DNA from: Haliclona indistincta
Taxonomy: Eukaryota; Porifera; Demospongiae; Haplosclerida; Chalinidae
Assembly: GCA_964017065.1 (NCBI GenBank)
Contig: OZ024788.1
Span: 12,028,776 to 12,092,775, forward strand
DNA length: 64,000 nt
Direction: 5' to 3'
This document shows, in pieces, positions 47,901 to 59,869 of this stretch (position 1 is the stretch's first letter; every line of letters begins with the position of its first letter). The notes under the pieces are model-generated. The model was not told the origin of the DNA. It saw nothing but the letters and a program-made list of their open reading frames with translations, and ran no database searches. The translations under genes and the position numbers were made by a program.

Positions 47901-48573
47901 GTTTCTTTCTCACCGATTGTCTCGAGAGCAACAATAATGGTATCCCATGTATATGGTAGTTTCTGCTCCTTCTTCCATTGATCGAACACTTTACTGTAGA
48001 GTCGCTGGTGATCTCGGGTTTGTTGCTCGAATGCATCCAGCATTGGCGTATCGATTTTCAACTGAATGCCTACTTCGTACCACTTGGTTGGTGTCTTTCT
48101 AGCAACCTGACTCATCAGGTCAGCCATAGTAGGAGGCTGAGGAAAAATCACTGCAGAGTCTCCTGTACAACAATAATAATTATATGTACGGACAAATCGT
48201 GAATGACTATAGATCTACCTGTAGGAACATCTGATGGGCAGTTGACTGATGCTTGCCGTGCAGACACAGAGCTGGTGTTATCTGTTGTATACGATCCAGT
48301 CACCATCTGCATCACTTTTTCTTCTAGATCTATTAGACCACACTTTCTGAAAGCTTGACACAATCGCTTGTACGTGGCCGCGCTTCCTCCTAGATTTTGC
48401 TTCCATTTTCTCAGCATTGCAATCTTTTGGGCAGGCACAGAATGAGGATTGGACCCTAGTATAGCGATCTCATCAGCTTCTAGTAGTCCCAGGAAAGGAG
48501 AAACTGCTCGCCAATCAGCAATCAGCGCGGCAATTTGAGGCAAATGCTCGTCTGAGCAGGGCCTGTCAGCCAT
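44971..48573 (-). CDS. Gene C: Death - Death - linker - Death-like adaptor
   Basis: Four exons joined in phase 1: 48219-48573, 47812-48162, 47394-47441 and 44971-45281. The start is taken as MADRPCSDEH at 48573; an in-frame ATG at 48624 would add 17 residues. Exon 1 is a Death domain (LPQIAALIADW, ILRKW-like MLRKWKQN, ATYKRLCQAFRKCGL). Exon 2 is a second Death domain nearly identical to that of gene A (KTPTKWYEVGIQL, LPYTWDTIIVAL). Exon 3 is the 16-codon linker also found in gene A. Exon 4 is the Death-like domain of gene B (GADGKPLNIIKEISAKDY, RTYQHLIECLR). No GTPase or protease is present: the linker that leads into the subtilase in gene A here leads into the Death-like exon across a 2.1-kb intron holding three elements. 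Probably an adaptor for Death-fold assemblies. Confidence 0.85.
45423..46150. mobile_element. TTAA-target near-perfect palindrome (gene C intron)
   Basis: TTAAGGGGACGGTTAACAG at the left and its complement at the right. Arms of about 350 bp meet near 45785. The interior includes AGCATCTTGTTTCCGAAAAA in both directions. Mirror open frames in it are by-products of the palindrome. Lies in the last intron of gene C. Confidence 0.92.
46147..46735. mobile_element. TTAA-target element abutting the palindrome
   Basis: Starts TTAAGGTGGCAGTGTGCC and ends GCACTGCCACCTTAA. Its left TTAA is the right TTAA of the 45423-46150 element, so two insertions share a target. No transposase. Confidence 0.85.
46736..47393. 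other. Gene C intron, unexplained part
   Basis: No exon was recognised. A subtilase exon equivalent to the one in gene A would be expected to the left of 47394 if ancestral, and none is present here. Confidence 0.5.
47560..47782. mobile_element. MITE in gene C intron
   Basis: Left CTTACTGTTGATTTCGCGTT and GTTTGAACAGCGTGGAATTT; the right arm ends CGTGAAATCAACAGTGGCAAG. These are inverted repeats of about 50 bp. Confidence 0.8.
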
Positions 48574-48624
48574 GATTTCCGCCCGCCCAATGCGGTTTGC
48601 AAAACCACGAGCCCCACCCACCAC

Positions 48625-49361
48625 CCAATAGTGTGTGCTATGTGTGTTTTAGTAGCATAGCAATGCCATTGGGTGAAAGGTGAATTGCACTCAAGCCCCG
48701 TACAGTGTTAGATAGCCACAGCCATGCATGATGCATGTGATCAAAATATTAATTAATGTGAAAGTCTGGAGAGTACATTAGAGCAAGCATCCAAGAGTAG
48801 TGTACCTTATAGCAGGAATTCTTTACGTGAGAAAAACTTGTGAATATTTCTGATTAATTTTTTGTGTATTGAGGGCTAAAAATTAATTTTTTTCTATAAC
48901 AATGCAAAACAACAGAGGTAAAATAAATAGCAAAAGCTAATACGAGTATGATACAGAAATTAAATTAAGTTTGAAAGGTCATTTCTTGTTAACTAGTCGT
49001 ACATTTCAAATGTATCGTGTACAGCAGCAGCTGGTAGATCTCAGGTAGTTCTGAGGTAGATCTGAGGCATCTCTGTGCTACCTAGAATCCGCCAGTCCTA
49101 GCTATACTACATGTATGTCAACAAGTATAGTCATGGGCAGCTTGGTAGTCAAATTTTTTACTATCTAAGCGACGCATAATAATTTATTTGCACGAATGTC
49201 ATCAAAAATAACACTCAATTTTGAAACAAAAAGTAAAATGAGAATGTACAGTGTATAAGCATCACCATGATTGCTTAATTTAGCTCAAGTCAATGACATC
49301 ATTAGTTACTATAAGTGGAATGGCAAGGTGATGTTGCTATTTATAGAAACGAGGTGTGTGG
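48625..49361. other. Spacer between gene C start and STAT copy 2 end
   Basis: AT-rich with no recognised exon. Likely holds the gene C promoter; no specific element was identified. Confidence 0.45.
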
Positions 49362-50168
49362 TTACTGATGAGGTAATCCAGTAGGATCAAAGGCAGCAGA
49401 GAACTCTTCTCCAGTGCCGTAAGGTCCGAGATTGATAGCACCAAGATCAGGCAAGATGGCGTCATTTAGTGCTGCTCCATTATAAGGCTGAGAGAGAGAG
49501 AAAGGAAGAAGGGAGAGAGAAAGTAAGGAGGAAGAGAGGGAGAAAGAGAATAGTAGGTTACTTAGACAGTAAATCTCACTGTACACAAGGACATGCTGTG
49601 AAAGCACGCTTTGACGAGTGTTTTTAAACAACTACAGCACTTTCATACAAGTGGAAAATTTCGAGATACATGTAGCTTCATGATTGCAAATTTCGCAAGT
49701 GCTGTTCGATCACCAAATTTATCGATATTAATTTTGTCAGTAAAAAAGGCAATTCTCGAATAAACATGACTTTAACACCTTGAAACTGTACATGTAACAC
49801 ATGAAACATTATTGGGGACTCACAGGGACACTGACAGGAGCTGGTGTCTGAGGAGAGATGATTTGAGAAAGAGCAGACAGAGAGAGAGATAGAGAGACGG
49901 AGAGGGAGGAGGAGAGAGATAATAGCTGAATAATCATACAACATATTATACTCACCCCAGCGAATGAGTACAATGAGGGGGCGGGGCTTGCTGGTGTGCT
50001 CAATCCCATCCGTCCCCTGCGAGAAAACAAGAGAAATACAACTTAAGTGAGAGACAAATTCTTGCTGTACTCACATGTGGCTGCCGGGCATCATGATGTG
50101 TAGCGAAGCATCAACATAGCCATCACCTCTCACCTCAGTAGCTGCAGATACAGGCACATGATGGTTAC

Positions 50169-50495
50169 CAGGAGCGTATAAAAGGAAGGAGCGTGTAACT
50201 AACAGAAATATCGGAGCCTAAAGTCCGCCGCTTGCGCTGCAAAAACCTTCCTTATAAGGAAGGTTTTTGCAGGCCGCATAAGACGGCGACCATAGATCTG
50301 GCTGAACGCTTGCTTGTTTTAGCCGGAGACGGGCAGGACGAGACGTGGATGAATGTATAGGTAGGAAGTAGCGAGCCACAACGCGCAAAGAAAGACCCAA
50401 GTCCAAGTAGCAACAGCGCACGGCGGCGGAATTTAGGCTTCGATATTACTAAGCGTATACGGTAGTTGAACACTCCTTCCCTTCATACGCTCCTG
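50169..50495. mobile_element. MITE with CAGGAGCGTAT termini in a STAT copy 2 intron
   Basis: 31-bp inverted ends (CAGGAGCGTATAAAAGGAAG.. and its complement). TGGTTAC is duplicated at 50162-50168 and 50496-50502. STAT copy 1 has a single TGGTTAC at 282-288 and no insert, giving exact boundaries (327 bp). Confidence 0.93.
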
Positions 50496-50544
50496 TGGTT
50501 ACTAATAAACCAACCACATGAAATTGTCAAATGTATGTTCGATA

Positions 50545-50666
50545 CAGACCTTTGCAAGTTGCTCGACAGCAGAGATTGTGAAATGGGCGTTGGCCAATAA
50601 CATATTTAGCCTAGTAGCCAACGCCCATTTTACAATTTCTGCTGTCAAGCAACATGCAAAGGTCTG
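50545..50666. mobile_element. 122-bp palindromic MITE, TA target
   Basis: CAGACCTTTGCA termini with arms of about 50 bp (GACAGCAGA.ATTGT.AAATGG inside). TA on both sides (50543-50544, 50667-50668). STAT copy 1 shows the empty site (GATAGCTACTG at about 328-338). Confidence 0.92.
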
Positions 50667-50789
50667 TAGCTACTGTGGGATTTCATGACAAAGTGGTTAA
50701 ACTCACGCGGAGGAGAATAGTAGTTACCAAACACCTCATCCTTTAACTTGTTAGGGAACAAGAACACCAGCTGGGTGAGATCATGTAGT

Positions 50790-50854
<65 letters not shown>

Positions 50855-50873
50855 TGTGTGAGAGAGAGAGTGT

Positions 50874-50904
<31 letters not shown>

Positions 50905-51231
50905 GTGAGTGAGTAAAAAGTGGGCAGTGCTATACCTACCTGTCAGCAAAGCTGCGAACAGAGAGATCATGTTTCCCCCATGGAGCCAGACGAAGAATCT
51001 GCTTATCTCCTAGTTCGTTTTCTGTTTGAGAGAGAAAGTGAGTTTCAATTGCTTGTGATGTAGTGTTGGTCACCTGCTACCCATGTGACTGACACACCCC
51101 CAGCCTCTGAGTCACTGAAGCGTATGAGGAACGTCCCTGGTTGAACCTGTAGCAACACATTCTGAGCTTCCGTCTTATCCATAAACCCATGGATCAGCCT
51201 GAGAGAGATTAGAGAGAGAGAGAGAGGGGGG

Positions 51232-51316
<85 letters not shown>

Positions 51317-53794
51317 AGAGTGGATCATATAATGCTACAGTTACACACATTAACTCACTCCTCCACCCATTCCCGTTTTAACGTGGTCTTGATCAGATCA
51401 AGGTGTTTGTAGAACCACTCCCAGAATGTGAAGGTACGAGTACGCAGCTGGTCTCTACACATCTGCTGGCGAGTGACTGACATCTGCTTGATATCCTCCT
51501 CCATCCCTGAGACACACAATGATACATGTACACCATCACACTAACCACACCCACCTACACCCAGTAGTTTCCGACCCAGGTAGTCAAGGTTCTGATGAGT
51601 GAGACCACGCCCAGTGTGAGCCAGGAAATAGTAGCCGAGAGCATCAGCTACTTTAGGCCATGGTACGACCTCTGGGACTACAAACTGCTCTCGATTCTGC
51701 ACAAGATAGGGAGAACAGGATTGACTCACACAGAGAAATAATGCTGTACCGCTTCAGCAAAGGCATTGTCCCAGAAGATGGTAGCCTCAGCTGCTGGTTG
51801 CTGAGTGACATGGACGATGACTACCACTGGGAGAGATTGGCACTGCACGGACAGCAAGTAAGTCAAAAACAAGAATACACCAGCTGCATGCCTACTGTAC
51901 CTGAACAGGAACATTCATTCCTCCTCCTGCTATACTGAAGCTCGACCGAAACAGCAAAGTAAACTTTTCTTCAGTGACAGTCTCAGCCGCCCTCCTCTCT
52001 GAGCTCCTCTTAATCTTCTTGAGTTGCATGAAATTGAAGTTGCACTGAAGAGTACCAGTTTGAGTATTGTACTCCATAGCCTTCTGATTGTTGAGAATTT
52101 CACCAGTTGACAACTGGTTGGTGACTCTGAGTTCACGAGAAGAAATAGAAAATGAGGACATAGCATTGTGAAAATAACTTTACAGTATAATCGCTGTACT
52201 GTATGGTAACCTAGGTCTATTGTTAGGAATATAATAACCTAGCTCATACAGCCTTCTACTATAGTTTATAGACAGTAAATACATAAATAAACGTGTTACC
52301 CAAATAAGCATAATTTTACGAGCCTTTGAATAAGCACGTGAACATAAAAAATGCTGAAGTATAGAATCAAGCAGCCAAAATGGTCCCAACAGGATAAAGC
52401 CGATACACATAGTGAACCTAGCTGACATTTAAACTAACACCAAAATTGCTCGAAAACACTGTAACCCATTGGGTGCTGTATACCACCACCATGCAGACAA
52501 GTGTGATGTACGAAGGAAAGCTGCACAAAAGTGTCTGTGCATTGATATCAGTTTTGAACCACGACTATAGTTCAAATCTTTCTACACATAGATTTGTCTG
52601 CCATAGTGAAAAAGTACCAAAGGTGCAGATGCCTTGCTCACACTAAGTTATGGATGTTATGTTAAAATGAGTATATAGGGAAGGAATGTCTCAGACGAGG
52701 TTTTGTTATCACATGTACACCACATCTCACTCTCATATTGAAGCACACAGACTGATTCCCATTCCAGTACAAGTGCAGTATGAACTGAATATACACACTC
52801 GCCTTGTGTACATGGAATGGTTCTGCACGTGTCACATGATCATCATGTGACCCAAGCAATACTATAGGACAGCCAGTAAGTCAATGGGTTCACTTTCTCA
52901 CTCATCAACTAGCCGGGCATGACCAAGTGAGAGAGAAATGAGTGCAGTCAGACCTTTTACCTCTCATCATCGACAAAAAAATACCAAGATTGACACAACA
53001 TTTGCTACGATGCATAATTATACCGTAATGTTTGGGATTTATAATTCACAATTAACTACTAGAAATTTTTTTGAGCGATCAAAATTTGAGCAACTACACA
53101 AAAAATTTTCCCGCAATTTTCTCCCATAGTACGCTACATGCATTTGTTAGTCTGTGTGATGATGGGTAGTGAGTGACTTACGGTTTGTTAGGATCAGCAG
53201 CAAGAGCTCTCGCTTGCTTGTCACTAGAGGAGAGAGATGAGATACAAGAAGTTAGTTGAGCACATGAACAGGTATGTTACATGAAGATTGTAGGCTTCTT
53301 GAGTACGTGGTGTTATACAGAATTGAATATCACTTGCACTCACTTTATAATAGTTACAATGACCTCAGGAGCTGAGAGATGTACTTGTAGCTTGTTACCA
53401 ACTAGTATTCTGAAAAGAGGATAGGCAAGACATGAACAACCGCATGTGACACATAACGCTCGTCACATACGAGCGAGAAGATGGGCAGATATGAACTACA
53501 GTATTTCACCGTCCACCCTCACTACCATATCATTATTTTATGTATGTGTAGCTAGCCTCACCTGACAGTAGTGTTGCTGTTTTGATAACTTGTGGTGGTT
53601 GTTTTTCAAGCACAAAACTCCTGACAACAAACACATTATGAACAAAGGAATCAAAATACAGTTATATATGTATGTATGTATGTATGTATGATTAGAACTG
53701 AACAAAAGTGTGAGTAAACGAGACAGTGAATGAGAGCATGTGGGTGAATGAGTGAGAGAGTGTGTTAGTCAAGTGAGTGACAGATGTTACTCAC

Positions 53795-54075
53795 TTGCCT
53801 CTGGCATACCATCCACATATCCAGCCCACATGAACACGTTACTACCAACATGAATGGTTTGGGTATGAGGATCAGGCTCATACCTGTTGGTCACTGTGAG
53901 GATAAGAAACTAGCTAACAGTTGGTAGATAACACACCCGAGTACTCACACTGAGGAGTCGCCATATCTCAAGAGGTAGTCACACAGTATCAGCATGTAAT
54001 GGCGACCATGATCAAGATCAGACAGGGGATCAGGATATGCAAAGAATCCCACAGGAATGGGTGGAGCTACTAAAG
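53795..54075 (-). CDS. Kelch-like exon pair upstream of STAT copy 2
   Basis: Exon-like block 53795-53883 (AG ... GTGAGT) reads YEPDPHTQTIH and VGSNVFMWAGYVDGMPEA, resembling a kelch blade. A second open block (53949 to about 54073) reads PVGFFAYPDPLSDLDHG then MLILCDYLLRYGDSS. Exit phase 1 does not fit the phase-2 entry of the first STAT exon, so it is unlikely to belong to STAT. Probably a fragment of a separate gene; identity uncertain. Confidence 0.35.
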
Positions 54076-54086
54076 ACATTACTAGA

Positions 54087-54962
54087 TCATCGATTTATGA
54101 GACTACGTAACCGGGATTGGAAACGGTGCATGTGCGTTGAAACACTCCGCGTCCGTTGCTAGGGTGGACTTGCAATATGGCTGTCAGCTGCGCAGCAACG
54201 GTCAAACGACAAACACTTAAACGAGACACCTACACACACAGCAGATGCTGTGCGAATTGGCTTCACACGTCAGAAATGCTTTTTTATGAGCTGATAGAAG
54301 CTTGAGCAATTTTTCGTACTGTAACAGGCCTTTTTGTCTTGTATCAAATGAGAAAGCCGGTATTTCACAGGCACACTGAATGCTACAATCAAATGCATCG
54401 ATGCTCCTACCCATTCAGTTGTATGGAACAATTGTCGATCTTTTAAACTGCAAGGCTGTCTTGGCTCCCAGTTGCTTGGTATTGTCCCAAAAGGGATTCC
54501 CGTAAATCGACTAAAAACAGCTAAATTCTCTACTCTAGCGACAATTTTGTTCTACACAAATTGCTAACGCAGCCAAATACCACACTACTTTATACAGAAG
54601 GCGTTTTTTGACACTTAGAAACAACCAAGTAAACCACCAGAAGCTTCAGTAACTCACAGGAGGGATCCCTGCAAACGCGCTGTTTGTTTGGAAATGAAAA
54701 ATTGCACGCAAAAGACTCTTTCAAAGCGATCTCGGTTTAAAGCTTTTACCATCACTGAGAAGAGAGCGCATTGAGTCTGAAAAGCTGGTTGGATTTTTAA
54801 AGCGCCTTGAGCTTTCCAGCAAACGAGTCACATAGGCCAAAAATTAGCCCAAAAATCAGCTTTTTCGATCGGACACGGAGTGCTTCACGTGGTTTGTACG
54901 CGTTGCTATTGACATCAGACCGTCATTTCCAATCCCGGTTACGTAGTCTCATAAATCTATGG
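54087..54962. mobile_element. 876-bp inverted-repeat element in the STAT copy 2 upstream region
   Basis: Termini ATTTATGAGACTACGTAACC and its complement (about 35 bp). CTAGA is duplicated at 54082-54086 and 54963-54967. STAT copy 1 has a single CTAGA (about 8002) and no insert. No convincing transposase frame. Confidence 0.9.
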
Positions 54963-55378
54963 CTAGATGTGCTCTACCTACTATCAGCTGACTGTGCAGT
55001 ACTGCTCAGTCTCAGTTGGAACACTCAGTACCAAACCATCACAATCAACTCGATCAATTGACTGGTCATCACATCATATCATCACACTATTGTCTTCACT
55101 AAGAATGGAATATAAACTATGATATAATGGTGAGCCTGAGCAGCTGCCCAGGTAAAACGCTATAATTATGCTAGCTCTTATATAGTCTTAATCTGTTGCT
55201 CTTAGTCGTCATAATCTGTTGTTGTACGTACCTGATGATACCGCGATGAATCTCGTGTCTCAGGCTAGTTGATAGTGCTTCAGACGATTAGCCACCATGC
55301 TGGATAGGCGTGTCTGGCCTCTGGGTGAGACATAATTGGAATACAATGACATTATGAAAACTGCGCGGGAATTGTAGT

Positions 55379-57545
55379 TATGCCTCGGTGGGCGGAGCCA
55401 CGGGGCATACTACGGTAGTCGGTTTGTGTATCTGTCTGTGTGTGTGTGTGTCTGTCTGTCGGCAGGATTTCTCGTCGCTCTGTTCGTGAGTTACTGCGTC
55501 ACCTGGTTCGGTTTTGTAGCGCGCGCTGAAAGCTAAGCCCTGAAACTAGCAATGCAAGTAGAACACGGTATTATCTCGCTTTCGATCATGTGAAAACTTT
55601 ATACGAAGCTTAGTTCGTGATTTATGGCGCTATTTACTCACTCGCGATTGATCATGGCTGTTGCTGGCGATCTGGAGTTCTTCAAACGCAAAGCAGCTAT
55701 CCACAGTTGACTACCTAGAAGCTGATAGGTTAGAATTTTACTACAGGATAGCAGCGCAGGTCCAGAGAAATCAGCTATGGAAGCTATCTAGCTCGTGGTA
55801 TGCGTGTGCTGTGCTAAACACAGCACACGCATACATGTACCATATTAGCTCTTTTCCGGAAGCATGGAAAAGAGCTAATATCGTTCCAATCTTAAAGTCA
55901 CAAAGCAAACTGACAAGGCCAGCCCCTCTGGATATCGACCTATATCACTTCTTCCAATTATTAGTAAGCTGCTTGAGAAACATGTTTACTCTATTGTTTC
56001 TGATCACCTAGCTGACAGCCAACCCCTTTCTGATTCTCAGTGGGGGGTTCGTAAAGTTATGTCTACCATTACAGCTGTTTTGTCACTTACTCATGAATGG
56101 TTGTCTCTACTTGACCACAACCAGGAAATCTGTTGCATTTTTTTTCGATTTTAAGAAGGCCTTTGACAGTATTCCTCATGCCTCGCTTATGGCTAAACTA
56201 GAACTGTTACATCTTTCCCCCTTCATTCTTTCATGGCTTGATAGTTATCTGACTAAACGTCAACAACGTGTTGTGATAAATGGTGTTTCTTCTGAGTCAA
56301 TTACTGTTGTTTCAGGGGTGCCACAAGGCTCTGTCCTGGGTCCTCTTCTATTTCTTATATACATTGATAGCATATCTCAAATTCAACTTTCCAATGATAG
56401 TAAACTTGTTATGTATGCTGATGATATACTTCTTCACAAGTCTATAAATGCAACTGATGACTTTTCCTGCCTTCAAAATGATGTCAGTCACATTCAATCC
56501 TGGTCCTCTCTTAATGCTTTGACTTTTAATGGTTCAAAGTGCAAGCAAATGTTATTGTCTCGTAAAAAGAAGCCTACTGTTTGCATACCTATGGTTCTAA
56601 ATGGACAACCTTTACAAATTGTCAACTCTTTCAAGTATTTGGGTTTAATGATATCTTCAGATCTGGGCTGGAGTACTCACATCCAATACATTTGCAGTAA
56701 AGCTAAGAAGATGTTAGGTATCCTTTATAGACAATTCTCAAGCAATGCAACAGAATCCACTATGGTCAAACTTTATCTATCCCAAGTTAGACCACTCTTG
56801 GAATAATTATGGTGTTGAGGTGTGGCATCCATATCTCTCTAAGGACACACAGGCTTTAGAAAATGTGCAGAAATTTGCACTTCGCATTTGTTCTAATAAC
56901 TGGCAAGCTAACTACCATGACTTACTTGAGCATTATAATTTACCTACTTTGGAAAATCGTCGTCTATATCTGTCTTTGTGCACTTTCTTTAAAATCGTAC
57001 ACAAACTTAGTTAGTTTCCTGCTTCCCTTATACCATCTCATTTTTCATTCTCTGCTCTCCGTTCTTCTAATCCTCATAATTTCTTTATTCCTTTCTCTCG
57101 TACTTATCAGTCTGCCAACTCTTTCATGTTTCGTTCTATTAAATTATGGAATAACCTACCTACAGAAGCTAAACTGTGTACTGACCTTAAGTTACTTAAA
57201 AAACTTATTTTACCTTTATTTAGTTAACTTAATTAATTATACCTACCACTACTAGCACGATTTGCTAAATGTGTGTTATTTCTATAAAAAAAAAACACTG
57301 TAGACACGCCCAGTTGTGGTTAGCACTGATTGGCTTCTGATTCCATAACTAAAGCACTGCATTGTGATTGCTGTACAGAAATCCTGTATAGATGCATCTG
57401 CAGTTGCTGTGTTTGTGGAATGGTGGATAGTTACTGTACAGGAATTGTGCTATAGCTTGTATAATAGGTGGAGTTTACTGTAGCTAGTCCAGTGCTGTGT
57501 ACAATGGAATTCTACCGAGGCATCAGCACCTTTGGTGCCTAGTTG
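55379..57545. repeat. ATGCCTCGG dispersed element carrying a nested LINE
   Basis: Head at 55379 (ATGCCTCGGTGGGCGGAGCC), GT tract, body up to about 55820, LINE, then body and tail from about 57298 to GCACCTTTGGTGCC near 57535. The shared STAT flank of copies 1 and 2 ends exactly at the start of this element. Confidence 0.75.
55846..57297 (+). pseudogene. 5'-truncated LINE, frame broken
   Basis: Non-LTR reverse transcriptase: FPEAWKRANIVPIL, then after a shift FDFKKAFDSIPH, SGVPQGSVLGPLLFLIYID, YADDILLHKS, KYLGLMISSDLGWSTHI, and a further shift near 56790 into the C-terminal part. Ends with a short A-run at 57287-57295. Same general class as the 27815-29163 copy but older. The endonuclease is absent. 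Confidence 0.9.
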
Positions 57546-57798
57546 AATTAGAGTGCTGTGAGGAGAAAGAACTTACACCAACTATAACTACATGTACACA
57601 ATAACAATCAAATTGATGAATTTTAATAATACAACAAATTAAAGTGGTGATTGCAATAGTTGCATGAAAAACAGTTATAGTGTACATGTCTCTTGATCCA
57701 ATGAAGTGTTCTGACACTGAACAGCTTTATCTGAGAAAGAGATGAATGAGGAGTGAGTGGGTGGGTGAGTGAGTGAGTCAACTCTGTTTGTTGGTATC

Positions 57799-59869
57799 TT
57801 ACCTTTGTGCAATGAGCTCAGCAAGTGCACCCAGATCAGCATCTTTGAGACACTCTATCAAGTGTTGATATGTACGAGTAGGAGCATCACTTGTCAGCCA
57901 TTTCCTGATGATAGCTTCTGTGACACTTTCAGCTCCATCGTCGATGTTGTTCTTTTTGAGTAGAGCAACCTCTTCTCCATTCTCGTCTTGTAGGAGACAC
58001 ATACCGAATGTTGTGTAGTCATGAGCAGCAATCTTTTGAACTATCTTCAGTGGTTTACCATCAGCTCCTTTCATCGTCTTCAGCTTGAGTAGAGTGGGAG
58101 TGTCACTACCTACACACATGAGACACCATGAGCCATATTGACAGCAGTGGCAGGTATATAGTGTTACCATGATCATGAGATGGTGTGTGTCCATCAGATA
58201 CTGTAGTAGCTACTCGTATAATACCATCAGTACTGACAGTAACAACACACATGTAGTCACTAACACAACTGATTCAACACATCTCATGACTAGCTGATAG
58301 AACACTAAAGATATGACTCACATGACCAGCAATAATGGAGCAACACTAGAATACAAACTATGACATGAGAGAGCTGCTGTGATAAACCACTGTTAGTATA
58401 GTAAGAGATAGTGGTAGCCATACATTACTACAGTACATGTTTACCAACCATAATAATTATTATACATAGCTCCGGCGCGAACTCTAAGCTCGTTCAGATT
58501 TCGATGTTACGCCCATTTCAGCTCAAGTTTATTCCGATTGGTTGGCAAAGCTGTTTCAAGCTGGAATTACTACGGCAAACAAAGCTGTATCAACCATCTG
58601 ACTGCTGGTATCATCGTTTCTACAATCCAGGAAACTTTCAAACGTCGATTTTTCAAAAAGTGCGTTGCTTTTGCTGCCTGGTTGCAAAGCAGTGCTTTTC
58701 GAAAATCGACGCCTGTCAGTTGAAAAAGTGTCTAATTATTTCGGTTCTCCAAGACCACTGTCAATGCGAGTTCAGTTTATGATGTGCTGTTTATCACATC
58801 CATGTTCATTAATTTTTGCACTTTTTAGTCAGTGCTCACGTGAGATTAGTGCATGACCGGGCTCTCCGTGCAGATATGCAGAGAGCATTGGAACAAGGCT
58901 AACAATTTTGTGGATAGTTGAATTATGTAAGTTTTACTACTATAGCATAATTGCTTCTACATAAATGTTCATTCATACTACTATTTTTGGTACAGTTTTA
59001 GAGAACACATTAATTTTGTGCAAAATCAGTTGCTTGGTATTCATTTTCATATCATTGTACTACTGTATAGCCGGTTTTTTTCGCTGGCCAAATATTTCGT
59101 TAGCCAAATTTTGGCTGGGTCTAATTTTCGTCACAGAGCCACGTCACAAAACATTTTAAATAGGCAAAAAGAATTTTTCGAAATCTAATTTTCGACCCGC
59201 ACCAGCCGTTCGAAAATTAAATCTACATGAAAATAACCGGCTATACGGTATAAAGTTCTACAACTTGTCTACAATTGCAGTTTAATGGCAAACTCATGCA
59301 TGCATGCCTGGATATTATAGGTAAAACATGCATAGTACACCAGATTCATGTTTTCTATCCTATTTAATTTTAATAATCACTGTGCCAGCTAGGTTATTGC
59401 TGACATGGTTGGTTGTGCATGAGCATGTGTGCATATTATACCTTTGTACTTGCATGAGGGTTGCTCTTCATGATTACCGCTGACTTTTAGAGACGGAGTA
59501 TTGACTAGCTCCTATTAAAATTAAAAATTGATATTAACCAACTAGAGAATTGTATTCACTTACCGTAGCACTAAACCAACACTTGTGTTTATTCTCCAGA
59601 TTAACTGGTCCATTTTTACAGCTTTTCTCAGAACAAATGACACTATGAGGTCTGTCCTTTGTCGCACAACGAGCTGGATGAGGACATTGACCTGATTGTA
59701 TAGCGTAAGGACAGTAGAACCCAGATTCCCAATTCATTCTTCGCGTGTGAGGATAAAATGACAAAACTTCATCGAAACACCTCCTTAAATCACGAAAGCA
59801 TTTTGGGATTAAGGATGGTTCTATAGGCTTAGAATCAGTACCCAACTGAATACTAATCTCGAGGTGTGT
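57799..59869 (-). CDS. Gene E: Roc-COR-type protein C-terminus with Death-like domain (5' part in gap)
   Basis: Exons 59564-59869 (cut by the gap), 59442-59511 and 57799-58109. The first encodes the C-terminal end of the Roc-COR family module, with the same Cys/His-rich layout as genes A and B: a LEI start, then ESGFYCPYAIQSGQCPHPA, C..KDRPHSVIC and HKCWFSAT. A 23-codon spacer follows (ELVNTPSLKVSGNHEEQ), entered in phase 0 and left in phase 1. The Death-like domain (GADGKPLKIVQKIAAHDY, FGMCLLQDENGE, RTYQHLIECLKD) stops at 57799. It is more divergent from B and C than they are from each other. The GTPase part should lie in or beyond the 200-N gap but was not found to the right. The 1.3-kb intron holds a MITE. 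Confidence 0.75.
58110..59062. other. Gene E intron, left part
   Basis: No exon recognised. An imperfect inverted pair (TTCAAGCTGGAATTACTACG region versus the CTCAAGTTTATTCCGATTGG region) lies at 58480-58740. Confidence 0.4.
59063..59248. mobile_element. CCGTATAGCCGG MITE, reverse copy
   Basis: Same element as 8047-8231 in opposite orientation, TA on both sides, within an intron of gene E. Close similarity over the whole length suggests recent spread. Confidence 0.88.

Larger units (their letters stand above)
49362..53620 (-). pseudogene. STAT (STAT5/6-like) copy 2, one 10-nt deletion
   Basis: The most complete STAT copy. Exons (minus): 53562-53620, 53344-53409, 53182-53223, 51901-52126, 51750-51842, 51561-51696, 51359-51506, 51074-51198, 50940-51021, 50707-50789, 50075-50141, 49956-50016, 49824-49847 and 49362-49487. 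Frames match across all but one junction. It gives the DNA-binding domain ([16 protein letters not shown]), SLPVVVIVH, the FWDNAFAEA/VPWPKV linker, FWEWF, SH2 (GTFLIRFSDSE), FPNKLKDEVF, the phospho-Tyr exon (GDGYVDA), a 24-nt microexon (TPAPVSVP) and a short tail ending TGLPHQ. In 53562-53620 ten bases present in copy 1 are missing, removing the NRFSAT part; normal splicing then hits TAG at once in the next exon. No coiled-coil or N-domain exons were found, so the gene is also 5'-incomplete. Confidence 0.8.

Noticed and set aside
53795..53883. Kelch-like exon as part of the STAT protein
   Set aside because: Although YEPDP resembles the STAT1 YEHDP just before the DNA-binding domain, the exon exits in phase 1 while the next STAT exon needs phase 2.
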